Assembly: GCA_021287065.1 (NCBI GenBank)
Contig: JAJTBE010000038.1
Location: forward strand, 1-48,601
Direction of reading: 5' to 3'
From: Bacillota bacterium
GTDB taxonomy: Bacteria > Vulcanimicrobiota > JAJTBE01
DNA: 48,601 nt
The notes under the pieces are model-generated. The model saw only the letters and a program-made list of their open reading frames with translations, did no database searches and was not told where the DNA came from. Positions within the stretch are counted from its first letter, which is position 1, and the number at the start of each line of letters is the position of its first letter. The translations under genes were made by a program, and so were the position numbers. Below are positions 16,983-25,472 of the stretch, piece after piece.

Positions 16983-17291
16983 ATGAAATTTGCCAAAGTT
17001 ATCGGTAATATTGTATGCACCCAGAAAGATGAGCGGGCTGAAGGATGGAAAATGCTTCTGGTCCAGCCTCTGGGACCCAATTTCGAGCCTAAGGGCGAAC
17101 CCATGGTTGCTGTTGACGCCGTAGGCGCCGGAGATGATGAAATGGTCCTCATCTGTTCAGGTTCATCATCAAGACAGACTTCCGTTACCAAAGACAAACC
17201 CTGCGATTTGGTTATTATGGGGATAATTGACACTATAGAGCGTGAAGGCGAGGTTGTATTCCGCAAATTTGAAACCGAGGGGTTCAAATAA
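16983..17291 (+). CDS. EutN/CcmL family microcompartment vertex protein 1
   Basis: This 102-residue protein has the full BMC-P (EutN/CcmL) pattern: AKVIGNIVCTQKDE at the N-terminus, then KMLLVQPL, VDAVGAGDDEMVL, the GSSSRQT loop and a C-terminal MGIIDTI strand. BMC-P proteins form pentamers that cap the vertices of icosahedral protein shells. GGAG lies 5 nt upstream of the ATG. It is first of three tandem paralogues; the next start follows its stop directly. No hexameric shell (Pfam BMC) gene or signature enzyme is adjacent. Confidence 0.95.
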   Translation: MKFAKVIGNIVCTQKDERAEGWKMLLVQPLGPNFEPKGEPMVAVDAVGAGDDEMVLICSGSSSRQTSVTKDKPCDLVIMGIIDTIEREGEVVFRKFETEGFK

Positions 17292-17573
17292 ATGCATCCA
17301 GCAAAAGTAATCGGCCATGTTGTCGCTTCCCAGAAGGATGAAAGTCTCCTCGGAGTCAGGCTTCTTCTGCTTCAGCCTACCGACTGGGAAGGCAATCCCA
17401 TTGATGATTATGTGGTTGCAGCGGATTCGGTTGGAGCAGGTTATGACGAATCAGTTTTTTTTGTTGAATCAAGAGAAGCTGCAGTGGCGTTTCCCGCCAT
17501 ACCCCCCATTGATGCAGGCGTCGTAGCTATTATCGACGGTGTAAATCTTGATCCTGACTATTACGGCAGGTAG
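17292..17573 (+). CDS. EutN/CcmL family microcompartment vertex protein 2
   Basis: This 93-residue BMC-P paralogue has AKVIGHVVASQKDESLLGVRLLLLQP-type beginnings, ADSVGAGYDESVFF and AIIDG near the end. The loop after the central strand (ESREAAVAF) differs from the usual GSSAR, suggesting a different surface or partner. Its ATG abuts the TAA of the previous gene, and GAGGGG inside that gene serves as ribosome binding site. It probably forms homo- or hetero-pentamers with its neighbours. Confidence 0.93.
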   Translation: MHPAKVIGHVVASQKDESLLGVRLLLLQPTDWEGNPIDDYVVAADSVGAGYDESVFFVESREAAVAFPAIPPIDAGVVAIIDGVNLDPDYYGR

Positions 17574-17582
17574 GTATTATTT

Positions 17583-17879
17583 ATGTTTATAGCAAGAGTC
17601 GTAGGCAATGTCTGGGCGACAAAAAAAATAGAAGTCCTGGAAAAACGCAGGCTCCTTCTTGTGCAGCCTATGGATCCCAAATCGGGAAAATCCGGAGGCA
17701 AAGTGATGATGGCAGTCTGCGACAAAATAGACGCAGGCATCGGTGATGTGGTCCTGATAATGGACGAGGGCTCATCTGCCAAGCAGGTGCTCGGCACCGA
17801 CCCCCGCCCCGTCAGAACATTTGTATTTGCCATTATCGATCAGATCCGCACTGGACCTGATACAGTTCAATATACTTAA
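17583..17879 (+). CDS. EutN/CcmL family microcompartment vertex protein 3
   Basis: This 98-residue BMC-P paralogue starts FIARVVGNVWATKK, the most canonical N-terminus of the three, with RRLLLVQPMD, AGIGDVVLIMDEGSSAKQ and AIIDQI. The usual DAVGAG loop is changed to CDKIDAGIGD. It is preceded by GGCAGGTAGG at good spacing, 9 bp after the previous stop. Its TAA directly abuts the stop of the convergent oxidoreductase, with no intergenic base. Confidence 0.94.
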   Translation: MFIARVVGNVWATKKIEVLEKRRLLLVQPMDPKSGKSGGKVMMAVCDKIDAGIGDVVLIMDEGSSAKQVLGTDPRPVRTFVFAIIDQIRTGPDTVQYT

Positions 17880-18896
17880 TCAGTAATTGAGGTTAATCGG
17901 AACTTCCTTGCCGCTCTTAATGGATTCCTGCATAGCTTCAAGGACTTTAACGACTTTCCACCCTTCCAGCGCATCGCTGCGAGGGGTTTTGTTATTTTTA
18001 ACGCAATCGATGAAGTGGTAAACTTCTTTAAACAGAGGTTCCCTTGTATCGATCTTGGGAGCATACATGTTGCCCTTGCGGAGAATCATCTGTCTTTCGG
18101 TCAGTGCGTTGGGATCCTTTTCAATGTCCACACCCTGATCGAAAATGCGGAGTTTTTCGATATTGTCAACATCATCATAGAATACCATCTTTTTGCTGCC
18201 CACAATGTTGGTCTGGCGCATTTTCATAGGCGCAAGCCATGAAAGGTGGAAGTGGCTGATTACATCATTGGGGAATCTGATAAATCCGAAAGCTACATTC
18301 TCCTGAGTGTCGCTGACATAGGACTGACCCAGAACATAGGTGCTGATAGGATCCTGTCCGAGGAAATAGAGGGACAGGGAAATATCATGGGGAGCCAGAT
18401 CCCAGAGTACATTTACATCTTCCCTGAAGGGCTGAAGGTTGACTCTGACTGAATCCATATAATAGATCTGTCCGATTTCGCCGTTGTCGATCATTTCCTT
18501 TACGGTTTCAACGGGACCGGCATATTCCATAATATGTCCAACCATGATAATGCGGTTGTTCTTTTTACCAATCTCCATAAGTTCCAGAGCGTGTTCGCTC
18601 TTCTCGGTGATGGGTTTTTCAATAAGAACATGCTTGCCATGCTCCAGAGCTTTTTTAGCCAGTTCATAATGGGAGCTTGCATGGGTCGCAATGCTTATGG
18701 CATCTATTTTTTCGTTGCGGATCATATCATCAAAACTTTTGGTTGTTTCGATAGACGGATAACGCTTCTTAATAAAATCGAGGCGTTCCTGCCTTGTATC
18801 ACAGCACATGCTTACATTTGTATCAGGTACCTCGAGAAAGTTTCTGAGAAGATTGGGCCCCCAGTAGCCAGCTCCGACTACGCCTACAGAAATCAT
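17880..18896 (-). CDS. Gfo/Idh/MocA family oxidoreductase
   Basis: This 338-residue NAD(P)-dependent dehydrogenase has a Rossmann N-terminus, GVVGAGYWGPN (residues 5-15), the catalytic EKP motif at 93-95 and a WDLAPHD segment at 165-171 with the likely catalytic histidine. The pattern fits the WlbA/WbpB-like branch that oxidises nucleotide sugars, so a role in surface polysaccharide synthesis is plausible; other sugar substrates cannot be excluded. AGGAG precedes the start by 10 nt. It faces the BMC-P trio with zero-base separation and lies 67 bp downstream of comEC on the same strand. Confidence 0.9.
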   Translation of the reverse strand: MISVGVVGAGYWGPNLLRNFLEVPDTNVSMCCDTRQERLDFIKKRYPSIETTKSFDDMIRNEKIDAISIATHASSHYELAKKALEHGKHVLIEKPITEKSEHALELMEIGKKNNRIIMVGHIMEYAGPVETVKEMIDNGEIGQIYYMDSVRVNLQPFREDVNVLWDLAPHDISLSLYFLGQDPISTYVLGQSYVSDTQENVAFGFIRFPNDVISHFHLSWLAPMKMRQTNIVGSKKMVFYDDVDNIEKLRIFDQGVDIEKDPNALTERQMILRKGNMYAPKIDTREPLFKEVYHFIDCVKNNKTPRSDALEGWKVVKVLEAMQESIKSGKEVPINLNY

Positions 18897-18963
18897 ACTG
18901 CCATTTCTCCTTTTTATTTTTATGGCTCTATTCTCCTATTTAATAAAGAATTCCGCATTGTTG

Positions 18964-21381
18964 TTATTTATGCTGCGGAACCCTATGGGGAATCGGGCCT
19001 GATAAATCCAGTATTACAGATCCATCTTTCGAGGGAGTAAGTAATTTACCTGTTTCATTCAATGTTTCCATTAAAAATTTCTTTTTATACCATGGAATTC
19101 CCTCTGACATTTTTTCTGTTTTTACATCAGTTAGCAAAATGACATATAAATCGGAAATATTCCGGACTTTTTTCTCTAACTGCAACAGATTTTCCATGCC
19201 GGTATCAGTTAAAACCACCACATCACCCGATTTTATTTCCATTTTATTTGCCGTATCGGAATTCATGACAGAGCCATCATACAGCAGCAGCCTGTTCCCC
19301 TGGCTCTGAAAAAGCATAAGGGGCAGAAGCCTGCTTCTGTCGAAACAGAGCCTGATGTTCCCTTTTTCCGGTTCGATTTTATAATTGCTGTAACCGCTGT
19401 AAACCATAACTCCGGTTTTTTCTGCCTGAAGGAGGAAACCGGGGAGGCTGGGATCATCGCAGAAAACAGAATCGATAAAAACAACCTGGGGTTTGCATTC
19501 TGAAAAAACCGCATCAAGATTCGGCAGACGCGCTCCCTTTTCACCGAGAACAAACAGAGCCGCCAGCGTGGGAAATCCATCGGCTCTGATTGCAGGCATT
19601 ACCGATGACGACAATTCGAAAGCATCGTTTCTTTTTTCACCGCTCCGGGCAACCACTGCAAGCATACCCTGCCTCCCCTGTTTCATAAACATACATCTGA
19701 TGCTTTCGGTATCGAAAACCACAAGTCTGTATTGTTTTTCCACATTCATTGCTGCCGAAAAAAGACAGAACGATGCAAAAGCTGCAATTACCAGCGCAAC
19801 ATGGTATCTGTATCTCCGCACAAAATTATTTCTGACGGTAAACGCAAGAAACAGAAGCCAGTATGGAATAAGAAAAGCCGGTCCTGCGGCGGGCACGGGG
19901 AATGAGGCAAAAGGGACGCAGGCGAGTGCGGATATTATACCGGATGTCAGTTTAAGGGGAAAATACATAAGCGCAGCTACGGCTCTTCCCGCATCGGGCC
20001 ATAAATAACCCGTAAAGCTTCCGAAAAAGCCTGCAGGGAGGGAGATTGTCGCCACAGGAGTTACGATAAGATTGGCGGCAATATTCACAAGGGAGATTCT
20101 GTTGAAATATATGCTCAGAATGGGTATAACCGCAGCCTGAGCAGCAGTTGTAACCAGAACTGCAGACAGAACAAACCTGTATAAAAATGCTGCTTTTTTG
20201 GCAAATTCCAGACCAAACCGCTTTTTCAGAACATCCCTGATCCTGTAATCCGCAGGAAACAGACCATCGAGAACGGGATACAGCATCAGGATACCCCCTG
20301 TAACCACAAAACTCAACTGAAACCCTGCCATAAACAGGATAAAAGGATTTGCCAGCAGCATAAAAAAGCCGGCTACAAAAAGACTGTAAAGGGGATCATA
20401 ATCTTTATTAACAGCGGTGGCAGTAAGAAAAATTATCCCCATAAACGCAGCCCTGACGATAGACGGGGAGCCTCCTGCAACAAGAAGGTAAAGTATAACC
20501 GCAGGGATGGGGAGCAGATAATAATAATTTTTTTTCAGCCCGAAGAAGTGGAGAACAATCACAAAAAATGAAATAACAACAGAAATATTGAATCCGGAAG
20601 CGGCAAGTATATGCACAACCCCGGAAATTCTGAAATCGTCCAGCATTTTATCGGGCAGATCATTTGTTGTGCCGAGAACTATACCTGACATAAGGGCAGA
20701 TTCGGGATAAGGCATAGAGCTGTAGATTATTTCCGCAGTATGTTTTCTCACCGAAAAAGCGGTTTTGCTGAAAATATCAAGATTGAAGTTTCCTGTAACA
20801 TTTATTGCGTTAACATCATCAACAGTAAAAACTGCGGAAATTCCGTTTAGTTCAAGATATCCGCCATAATCAAACTGACCCGGATTCGTAGCTTTATCGG
20901 GAGGTGTATATATGCCGTTAAAGCTAACTGTGTTTCCTGCCTCAAAATTAAGCGCCCCTTCCGCTTCAAAAGCTTTTTTGCGGCATTTCACTATTGCCCG
21001 GGAATTTTTGCTTTCTATGGAAGAATCCCCATTGACGCCGGTAATCCGTATTACAAATTCGGGCCTACCCCGCCTTAAAACAGGAGGTTCCACAACCTGT
21101 CCCGTTATTGATGCCGAATCCCCTTTTTCAAAACGGAGCCGCCTTCCCTCCATTTGTTCATTTTTATATTTATAGCCAATACTGCCGATGCATGCTGTGA
21201 AAATCATAAGTATTGCAAAAGCGAGGTTTCTTTTTTTATAGTAAAGGAATGTAATACACAGAGTAAACAGAAGTATCAGAATTATGAACAAAACGAAAAA
21301 GGCGACAGAATAACACCTTGCGGTAAGGATTCCAATCGCCAGCGAAACAGTAGCTGTTATGGTAATGCGGGACGGATTCAT
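18964..21381 (-). CDS. comEC: ComEC/Rec2 family competence protein with degenerate C-terminal domain
   Basis: This 805-residue membrane protein has the ComEC order: N-terminal helices and DUF4131-type beta domain (about 1-200, with NPGQFDYGGYLELNG at 166-180), then the competence channel region with the hallmark VHILAASGFN at 256-265 and many helices. The C-terminal part (about 550-805) occupies the place of the metallo-beta-lactamase-like nuclease domain, but the HxHxDH metal motif is absent. ComEC moves single-stranded DNA across the inner membrane during transformation. A receiver gene ends 12 bp before its start, suggesting one transcript. Uptake is likely; C-terminal nuclease activity is unlikely. 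Confidence 0.88.
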   Translation of the reverse strand: MNPSRITITATVSLAIGILTARCYSVAFFVLFIILILLFTLCITFLYYKKRNLAFAILMIFTACIGSIGYKYKNEQMEGRRLRFEKGDSASITGQVVEPPVLRRGRPEFVIRITGVNGDSSIESKNSRAIVKCRKKAFEAEGALNFEAGNTVSFNGIYTPPDKATNPGQFDYGGYLELNGISAVFTVDDVNAINVTGNFNLDIFSKTAFSVRKHTAEIIYSSMPYPESALMSGIVLGTTNDLPDKMLDDFRISGVVHILAASGFNISVVISFFVIVLHFFGLKKNYYYLLPIPAVILYLLVAGGSPSIVRAAFMGIIFLTATAVNKDYDPLYSLFVAGFFMLLANPFILFMAGFQLSFVVTGGILMLYPVLDGLFPADYRIRDVLKKRFGLEFAKKAAFLYRFVLSAVLVTTAAQAAVIPILSIYFNRISLVNIAANLIVTPVATISLPAGFFGSFTGYLWPDAGRAVAALMYFPLKLTSGIISALACVPFASFPVPAAGPAFLIPYWLLFLAFTVRNNFVRRYRYHVALVIAAFASFCLFSAAMNVEKQYRLVVFDTESIRCMFMKQGRQGMLAVVARSGEKRNDAFELSSSVMPAIRADGFPTLAALFVLGEKGARLPNLDAVFSECKPQVVFIDSVFCDDPSLPGFLLQAEKTGVMVYSGYSNYKIEPEKGNIRLCFDRSRLLPLMLFQSQGNRLLLYDGSVMNSDTANKMEIKSGDVVVLTDTGMENLLQLEKKVRNISDLYVILLTDVKTEKMSEGIPWYKKKFLMETLNETGKLLTPSKDGSVILDLSGPIPHRVPQHK

Positions 21382-21393
21382 CGCCCCTGATTA

Positions 21394-21783
21394 TTAGTAC
21401 TTAATTCCAAGAATAAGTTCGAGACTGCTTATTAATTCCTGAGGTTCAAAGGGCTTGGGTATATAATAGTTCGCTCCGCCTTTGAGTCCGTCGAGAATGT
21501 CTTTGTCACTGGTACGCGCAGAAACGATAATTACGGGTAATTCTCTTGTTCTCTCTTCGCTTCTGATTCTGTCAAGCACACCAAAACCATCGATCTCAGG
21601 TATCATAAGGTCAAGAATTACCAGATCATAATCGTTCTTTGATATCTTATCAACAGCCTGGGCTCCGTCTTCAGCTTCGTCCACCAGTATATCCTCTCCC
21701 CGGATAATGATATTAATGACCTTTCTGATTCTTTCCTCATCTTCGACGAGCAGAATTCTCTTAGGTCCGCTAACATTGGACAT
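21394..21783 (-). CDS. Single-domain response regulator (CheY-like)
   Basis: This 129-residue stand-alone receiver has the acidic pocket EDE at 14-16, the phosphoacceptor D58 in VILDLM, S88 in place of the switch Thr/Ser, and K110 in the PKPF motif. It lacks an output domain, so it must act through protein contacts or phosphotransfer. GGAGG precedes the ATG. It lies 12 bp upstream of comEC on the same strand. No histidine kinase is in the window. Confidence 0.95.
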   Translation of the reverse strand: MSNVSGPKRILLVEDEERIRKVINIIIRGEDILVDEAEDGAQAVDKISKNDYDLVILDLMIPEIDGFGVLDRIRSEERTRELPVIIVSARTSDKDILDGLKGGANYYIPKPFEPQELISSLELILGIKY

Positions 21784-21920
21784 ATCAGGCCTCCATCTAT
21801 ATTAATTAAAAAAATGCAGGTACGGGTGATTCTATATTCTAAGATATTTGCCGAATTCCTGTTAAAATTCAGATATTACATGAATTAATAGGAAAATGTC
21901 ATCAAACTATCTTAAATTAG

Positions 21921-24032
21921 TTATTCTCCCTGGTCGTTTCTGTTTTTCTTCGCCATATTTGAATTTCTGACAAAGTCGGAAATTGCTTTTGCCAGTTGTT
22001 CGGCAATTTTCTGGCGGTATTCTTCGGAACCGAGAATTGAGGCATCCTGTGAATTTGACAGAAATGCTGTTTCCACAAGAACCGCAGGCACTTTTGTGTG
22101 GCTGAGCACATAAAAGCGGTCTCTTCTGCTTCCCTTTTCCGATGTGCCGATATTGGTGCCCAGACAGCCTTCAACTGATTTGGCAAGCTCTCTGTCGATT
22201 TCTTTGCACCAGTGGTACGAACTTCCTCTGAGGCCGTTGCTTACCGAGGCGTTGCAGTGGATGCTGATAAAAGCCGAAGCATTGAGCCTGTTGGCTACAT
22301 CAGCTCTTGCCTGCAGTTCGTCCCTGTCGGGTGAACCGGGGTATGTAAGGTCGGTGTCGGTATTTCTGGTCAGATAAACCTTCCATCCGTTTTTGGAGAG
22401 AATTCCGGCAAGCCTTCTTGAAATATCGAGGGTAATATCCTTTTCCCTGAGTCCCATTCCGCCGTTGCAGGCGCCGGGATCAGAACCACCGTGGCCCGGA
22501 TCGATTACGATAATGCCGCTTTCGTCCCCGGAAGCCATAATGATTGTGCCTGAACCGCCGACAGCGGGAGAAGGGCTTGATATTTCAGAACCGGGTCCCA
22601 CGAGGAGTGCAAAAGCGTGTCCTTTCTGTTTTTCAGGAGGACCAATCATAAATGCTGCTCCGGGCTGAAGATCTATGCGGATTCTGGTTATATCAACACC
22701 GTCGGGTTGAAGCTCCACTACTTCCATCTTTTTGATTACACCCGATTTATAACCGTTAATCATTGAACGGGCTGCTGTTTTGCACAGGGGGACATCCAGA
22801 TAAAGAACTCCCTCATCCTGATCGTAAGCCCAGTAATAATTTACTTTGTTTGATGTTTCAAACAGGGCGTAAACCTGATTTCCGTTTTCCGCCACCTTTA
22901 TCGAATTGAGGACTTCGTTTTTGGCGCCCCATGCATAACTGATATTGGGTTTCATACGGACTGCTATTTCATTTTTGTTGCCGCCCGGTGCAATTTCCCC
23001 TCTCCAGTGGGGAGGAAACTCCACGGTTACAAAAAGATTGTCTTTATCAACTGAGTTATTTATGCGGATTTCCACGCCTTCCACAAAAAGCTTATCCATA
23101 GCTTTCCTGTATCCGGCTCCGGGTATTTTAAGCCTCAGCGACGGGGGATTAGCCTGATACTGGGCTGTGTATTTGAGTTCGGAAGCTGCTGTGAACAGGA
23201 TGTTCAGGGTTTTCTGTTCTCCGGAAATTTCCGAGGCGATGGACATCCTCGGTTTTATGTCAAGAACTCCGCTTCCGCCGGTTACATCAAGATTAAGCAG
23301 TTCAGCCAGTGAATCGAGGGGGATGTAATCCTCTCCGAAATCGGCTCTTACGGTTTCAGGAACCGAAACTTCCTTATCTCCCACAGTGGCTTTATTGGTT
23401 TTTGTGTCCCACTTTATGGAACCGGTGCGCATATATACGAAGAATCTTCCTGAAAAGGACATCCATGAGTATGTAAGGCCCATTTTGTCGAAGAATCTCT
23501 TGAAATCGGGGTCATTTGCAGATATATAAACTTTGCCTTTTACTATAGCCACGGGCTTTTCGGAAAACTGTAGTGTTTCTCCGAGAAAACGAAGGGTAAG
23601 TCCTTTTTTCACAGATGATTTGTCGATCTGAACAGTCTGGGCTTTAGGCTGGCTTACAGTCTTAACCGCCGCAGGCTCCACAGGCGACTGTTTTACAGGG
23701 GCAGACTGAGCTTTTACCATATCCGGCCGGACTGATTCGGTTTTCTGCTGCTGAACCTGAACGGGTTTGCTTTCCTTTGCAGGTTTTTCCTTTTTTGCAG
23801 GCGCTTTCTGCTCCTCAGGCTTTGCATTATCCTGAATCGTTATGTTTCCCGGATGTATCCGGTCGATTTCATCCTGCATATTGCCTGAATCTCCGCTGCC
23901 GCCGATGCTGTTGTCGTATGTGCCGGGTCCGCCCGCCGCCATTGCGGGGTTTGACAGACTGCACATCATCAGTGCCGCTGAAAAAATGAATACAAATAAA
24001 ATAAGTCTTGTCATAGACTTTGAGAAAGTCAT
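21921..24032 (-). CDS. N-acetylmuramoyl-L-alanine amidase with AMIN domain
   Basis: This 703-residue secreted protein has a signal peptide with likely cleavage after AMA (residue 32), then a Lys/Pro/Gln-rich linker. A copper-amine-oxidase-N-like domain (about 140-260) follows, then an AMIN-type beta domain (about 270-490) and an amidase_3 domain from about 506. Zinc ligands are H514 (DPGHGG), E530 (GLREKD) and H592 (SIHCNA); the catalytic glutamate is E654 (VETAF). It cleaves the peptide from glycan strands in peptidoglycan, usually at division. GGAG precedes the ATG. It is transcribed away from the helical-repeat gene across a 196-bp gap. Confidence 0.94.
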   Translation of the reverse strand: MTFSKSMTRLILFVFIFSAALMMCSLSNPAMAAGGPGTYDNSIGGSGDSGNMQDEIDRIHPGNITIQDNAKPEEQKAPAKKEKPAKESKPVQVQQQKTESVRPDMVKAQSAPVKQSPVEPAAVKTVSQPKAQTVQIDKSSVKKGLTLRFLGETLQFSEKPVAIVKGKVYISANDPDFKRFFDKMGLTYSWMSFSGRFFVYMRTGSIKWDTKTNKATVGDKEVSVPETVRADFGEDYIPLDSLAELLNLDVTGGSGVLDIKPRMSIASEISGEQKTLNILFTAASELKYTAQYQANPPSLRLKIPGAGYRKAMDKLFVEGVEIRINNSVDKDNLFVTVEFPPHWRGEIAPGGNKNEIAVRMKPNISYAWGAKNEVLNSIKVAENGNQVYALFETSNKVNYYWAYDQDEGVLYLDVPLCKTAARSMINGYKSGVIKKMEVVELQPDGVDITRIRIDLQPGAAFMIGPPEKQKGHAFALLVGPGSEISSPSPAVGGSGTIIMASGDESGIIVIDPGHGGSDPGACNGGMGLREKDITLDISRRLAGILSKNGWKVYLTRNTDTDLTYPGSPDRDELQARADVANRLNASAFISIHCNASVSNGLRGSSYHWCKEIDRELAKSVEGCLGTNIGTSEKGSRRDRFYVLSHTKVPAVLVETAFLSNSQDASILGSEEYRQKIAEQLAKAISDFVRNSNMAKKNRNDQGE

Positions 24033-24161
24033 GGTATCACTCCGGAATCTATATTAGTCAATGTGTGTTTCTATTTGTTTTGCTCTTCATTTTCTTCTCT
24101 TTTCAACTATTCCCTTTTAAGGAAAAATATTTTTACATGTTTAAAAGAAGCTTATAATCAC

Positions 24162-24190
24162 TTGAACCTGACCATAAAATCGGTTAAAAT
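24162..24190 (+). promoter_or_regulatory. Candidate sigma-70 promoter for the secreted helical-repeat gene
   Basis: TTGAAC (24162-24167) and TAAAAT (24185-24190) are separated by 17 bp, 38 bp upstream of the ATG at 24229. The match is good, but the region is AT-rich and chance is possible. Confidence 0.4.
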
Positions 24191-24228
24191 TTTAATAAAT
24201 ATTGTTTAAAAAAGCTGGAGGGATTGCC

Positions 24229-25461
24229 ATGCAGGGGATAAGTTTTAAATCAAAATTAACTGTAATGTTTTTTATGGCGCTGCTTTTCTGCAGCCCGACA
24301 CCGGTTTTTGCAGAAACATATAAAGACTATCTGCAGAAAGCTCAGGATGCATATTCGAAAGACAGAAGGGATACTTCCACTATCCGCAGCTATATTCAGA
24401 AAGCAGCATCACAGGCGGCAAACGACAGAAGCTGGCAGGGTTTGTACGAATCTGCATACTGGTATGGAAAAGTTGACAGCAATTCGGATGCCGAATCATG
24501 TCTTAATAAAGCTGCCGGCATAGCTGAATCAGCAGAGAGCATAGAAGGACTTCTTAAAATCAGTGATTTTTACCTCCGGATTCTTCAGAACCGGGAAGCG
24601 GAAAGATGCATCAAAGCTGCAGAACGGATTGCCGTAAAAAAGCAGGACGCCAATGCCATGAACGCCATATCCCGGCAGTATTACAGAGTGGGAAACAACA
24701 GTCAGGCGGAAAGATGTATTGAAGCTGCAGGAAAAATGAAGGCAGGATCCAGCTACAATTCAGGCTCAGGCTCCAGCTACGGAAGTAACACAAGCTCATC
24801 AGGAAGTTCAGGCACTCAGGAAAAATACAATGTTTACGGCAGCGCGCCTTCCACAGGAAAACAGGCAAGCACCGAAGCTATGATCCTTGTCGATCAGGCT
24901 CTTGATTTTTTCAGGATGAACAGAGTCAACGACGCCGCCAGCACACTGAAAAAAGCGGAATTTACAGCCCAGCGCCAGAAAGATGCCGCAGGGATGAAAT
25001 ATGTTGCATCAGCTTACAAAAAACTCGGATTCACCGACAGGGCTGTTGAATGCGAAAGAGCCGCCCTTAATATGGAACCGGCCGGCGGAATAAAAAGCGG
25101 AGCAAATAAACCGGAAACAAGAATTATGCTCACAAACCCAGGCTGGAAAACCGAACTGGACAATGCAGGCAAATTACTCAAAGAAAACCACAGAGGTCAG
25201 GCTTTCGATGCTATGTCGAGGGCTAAACAGAATGCCATTGATTCTAAAAGTGTTTCAGGACTCATTTCCACCGGAGATTACTATAATTACGCAGGAGGAA
25301 GATCAGAAGCTTCAGGATGTTATATAAAAGCTAAGGAATTAGCACTTACCGCAAAAGATTCGGCATCACTGAGACTCCTTGCGGATAAATTCAGACAGCT
25401 CGGAAACACGGGAACAGCGGACCAATGCCTGAAAGCAGCTCAGGATCTGGAGAAAAAATAG
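24229..25461 (+). CDS. Secreted TPR-like helical-repeat protein
   Basis: This 410-residue protein has a signal peptide (FMALLFCSPTPVFA, likely cleaved before ET). The mature part is built from degenerate helical repeats of about 35-40 residues with recurring cores: AERCIKAAERIA, AERCIEAAGKMK, AVECERAALNME and ADQCLKAAQDLE. These look like TPR/SEL1-type units. A Ser/Gly-rich spacer lies near residues 175-205. The ATG at 24229 is chosen because GGAGGG lies 6 nt upstream; an in-frame TTG at 24202 lacks one. It likely acts as an extracytoplasmic scaffold. It ends 11 bp from the convergent kinase stop. Confidence 0.8.
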   Translation: MQGISFKSKLTVMFFMALLFCSPTPVFAETYKDYLQKAQDAYSKDRRDTSTIRSYIQKAASQAANDRSWQGLYESAYWYGKVDSNSDAESCLNKAAGIAESAESIEGLLKISDFYLRILQNREAERCIKAAERIAVKKQDANAMNAISRQYYRVGNNSQAERCIEAAGKMKAGSSYNSGSGSSYGSNTSSSGSSGTQEKYNVYGSAPSTGKQASTEAMILVDQALDFFRMNRVNDAASTLKKAEFTAQRQKDAAGMKYVASAYKKLGFTDRAVECERAALNMEPAGGIKSGANKPETRIMLTNPGWKTELDNAGKLLKENHRGQAFDAMSRAKQNAIDSKSVSGLISTGDYYNYAGGRSEASGCYIKAKELALTAKDSASLRLLADKFRQLGNTGTADQCLKAAQDLEKK

Positions 25462-25472
25462 GAAATAATAAA

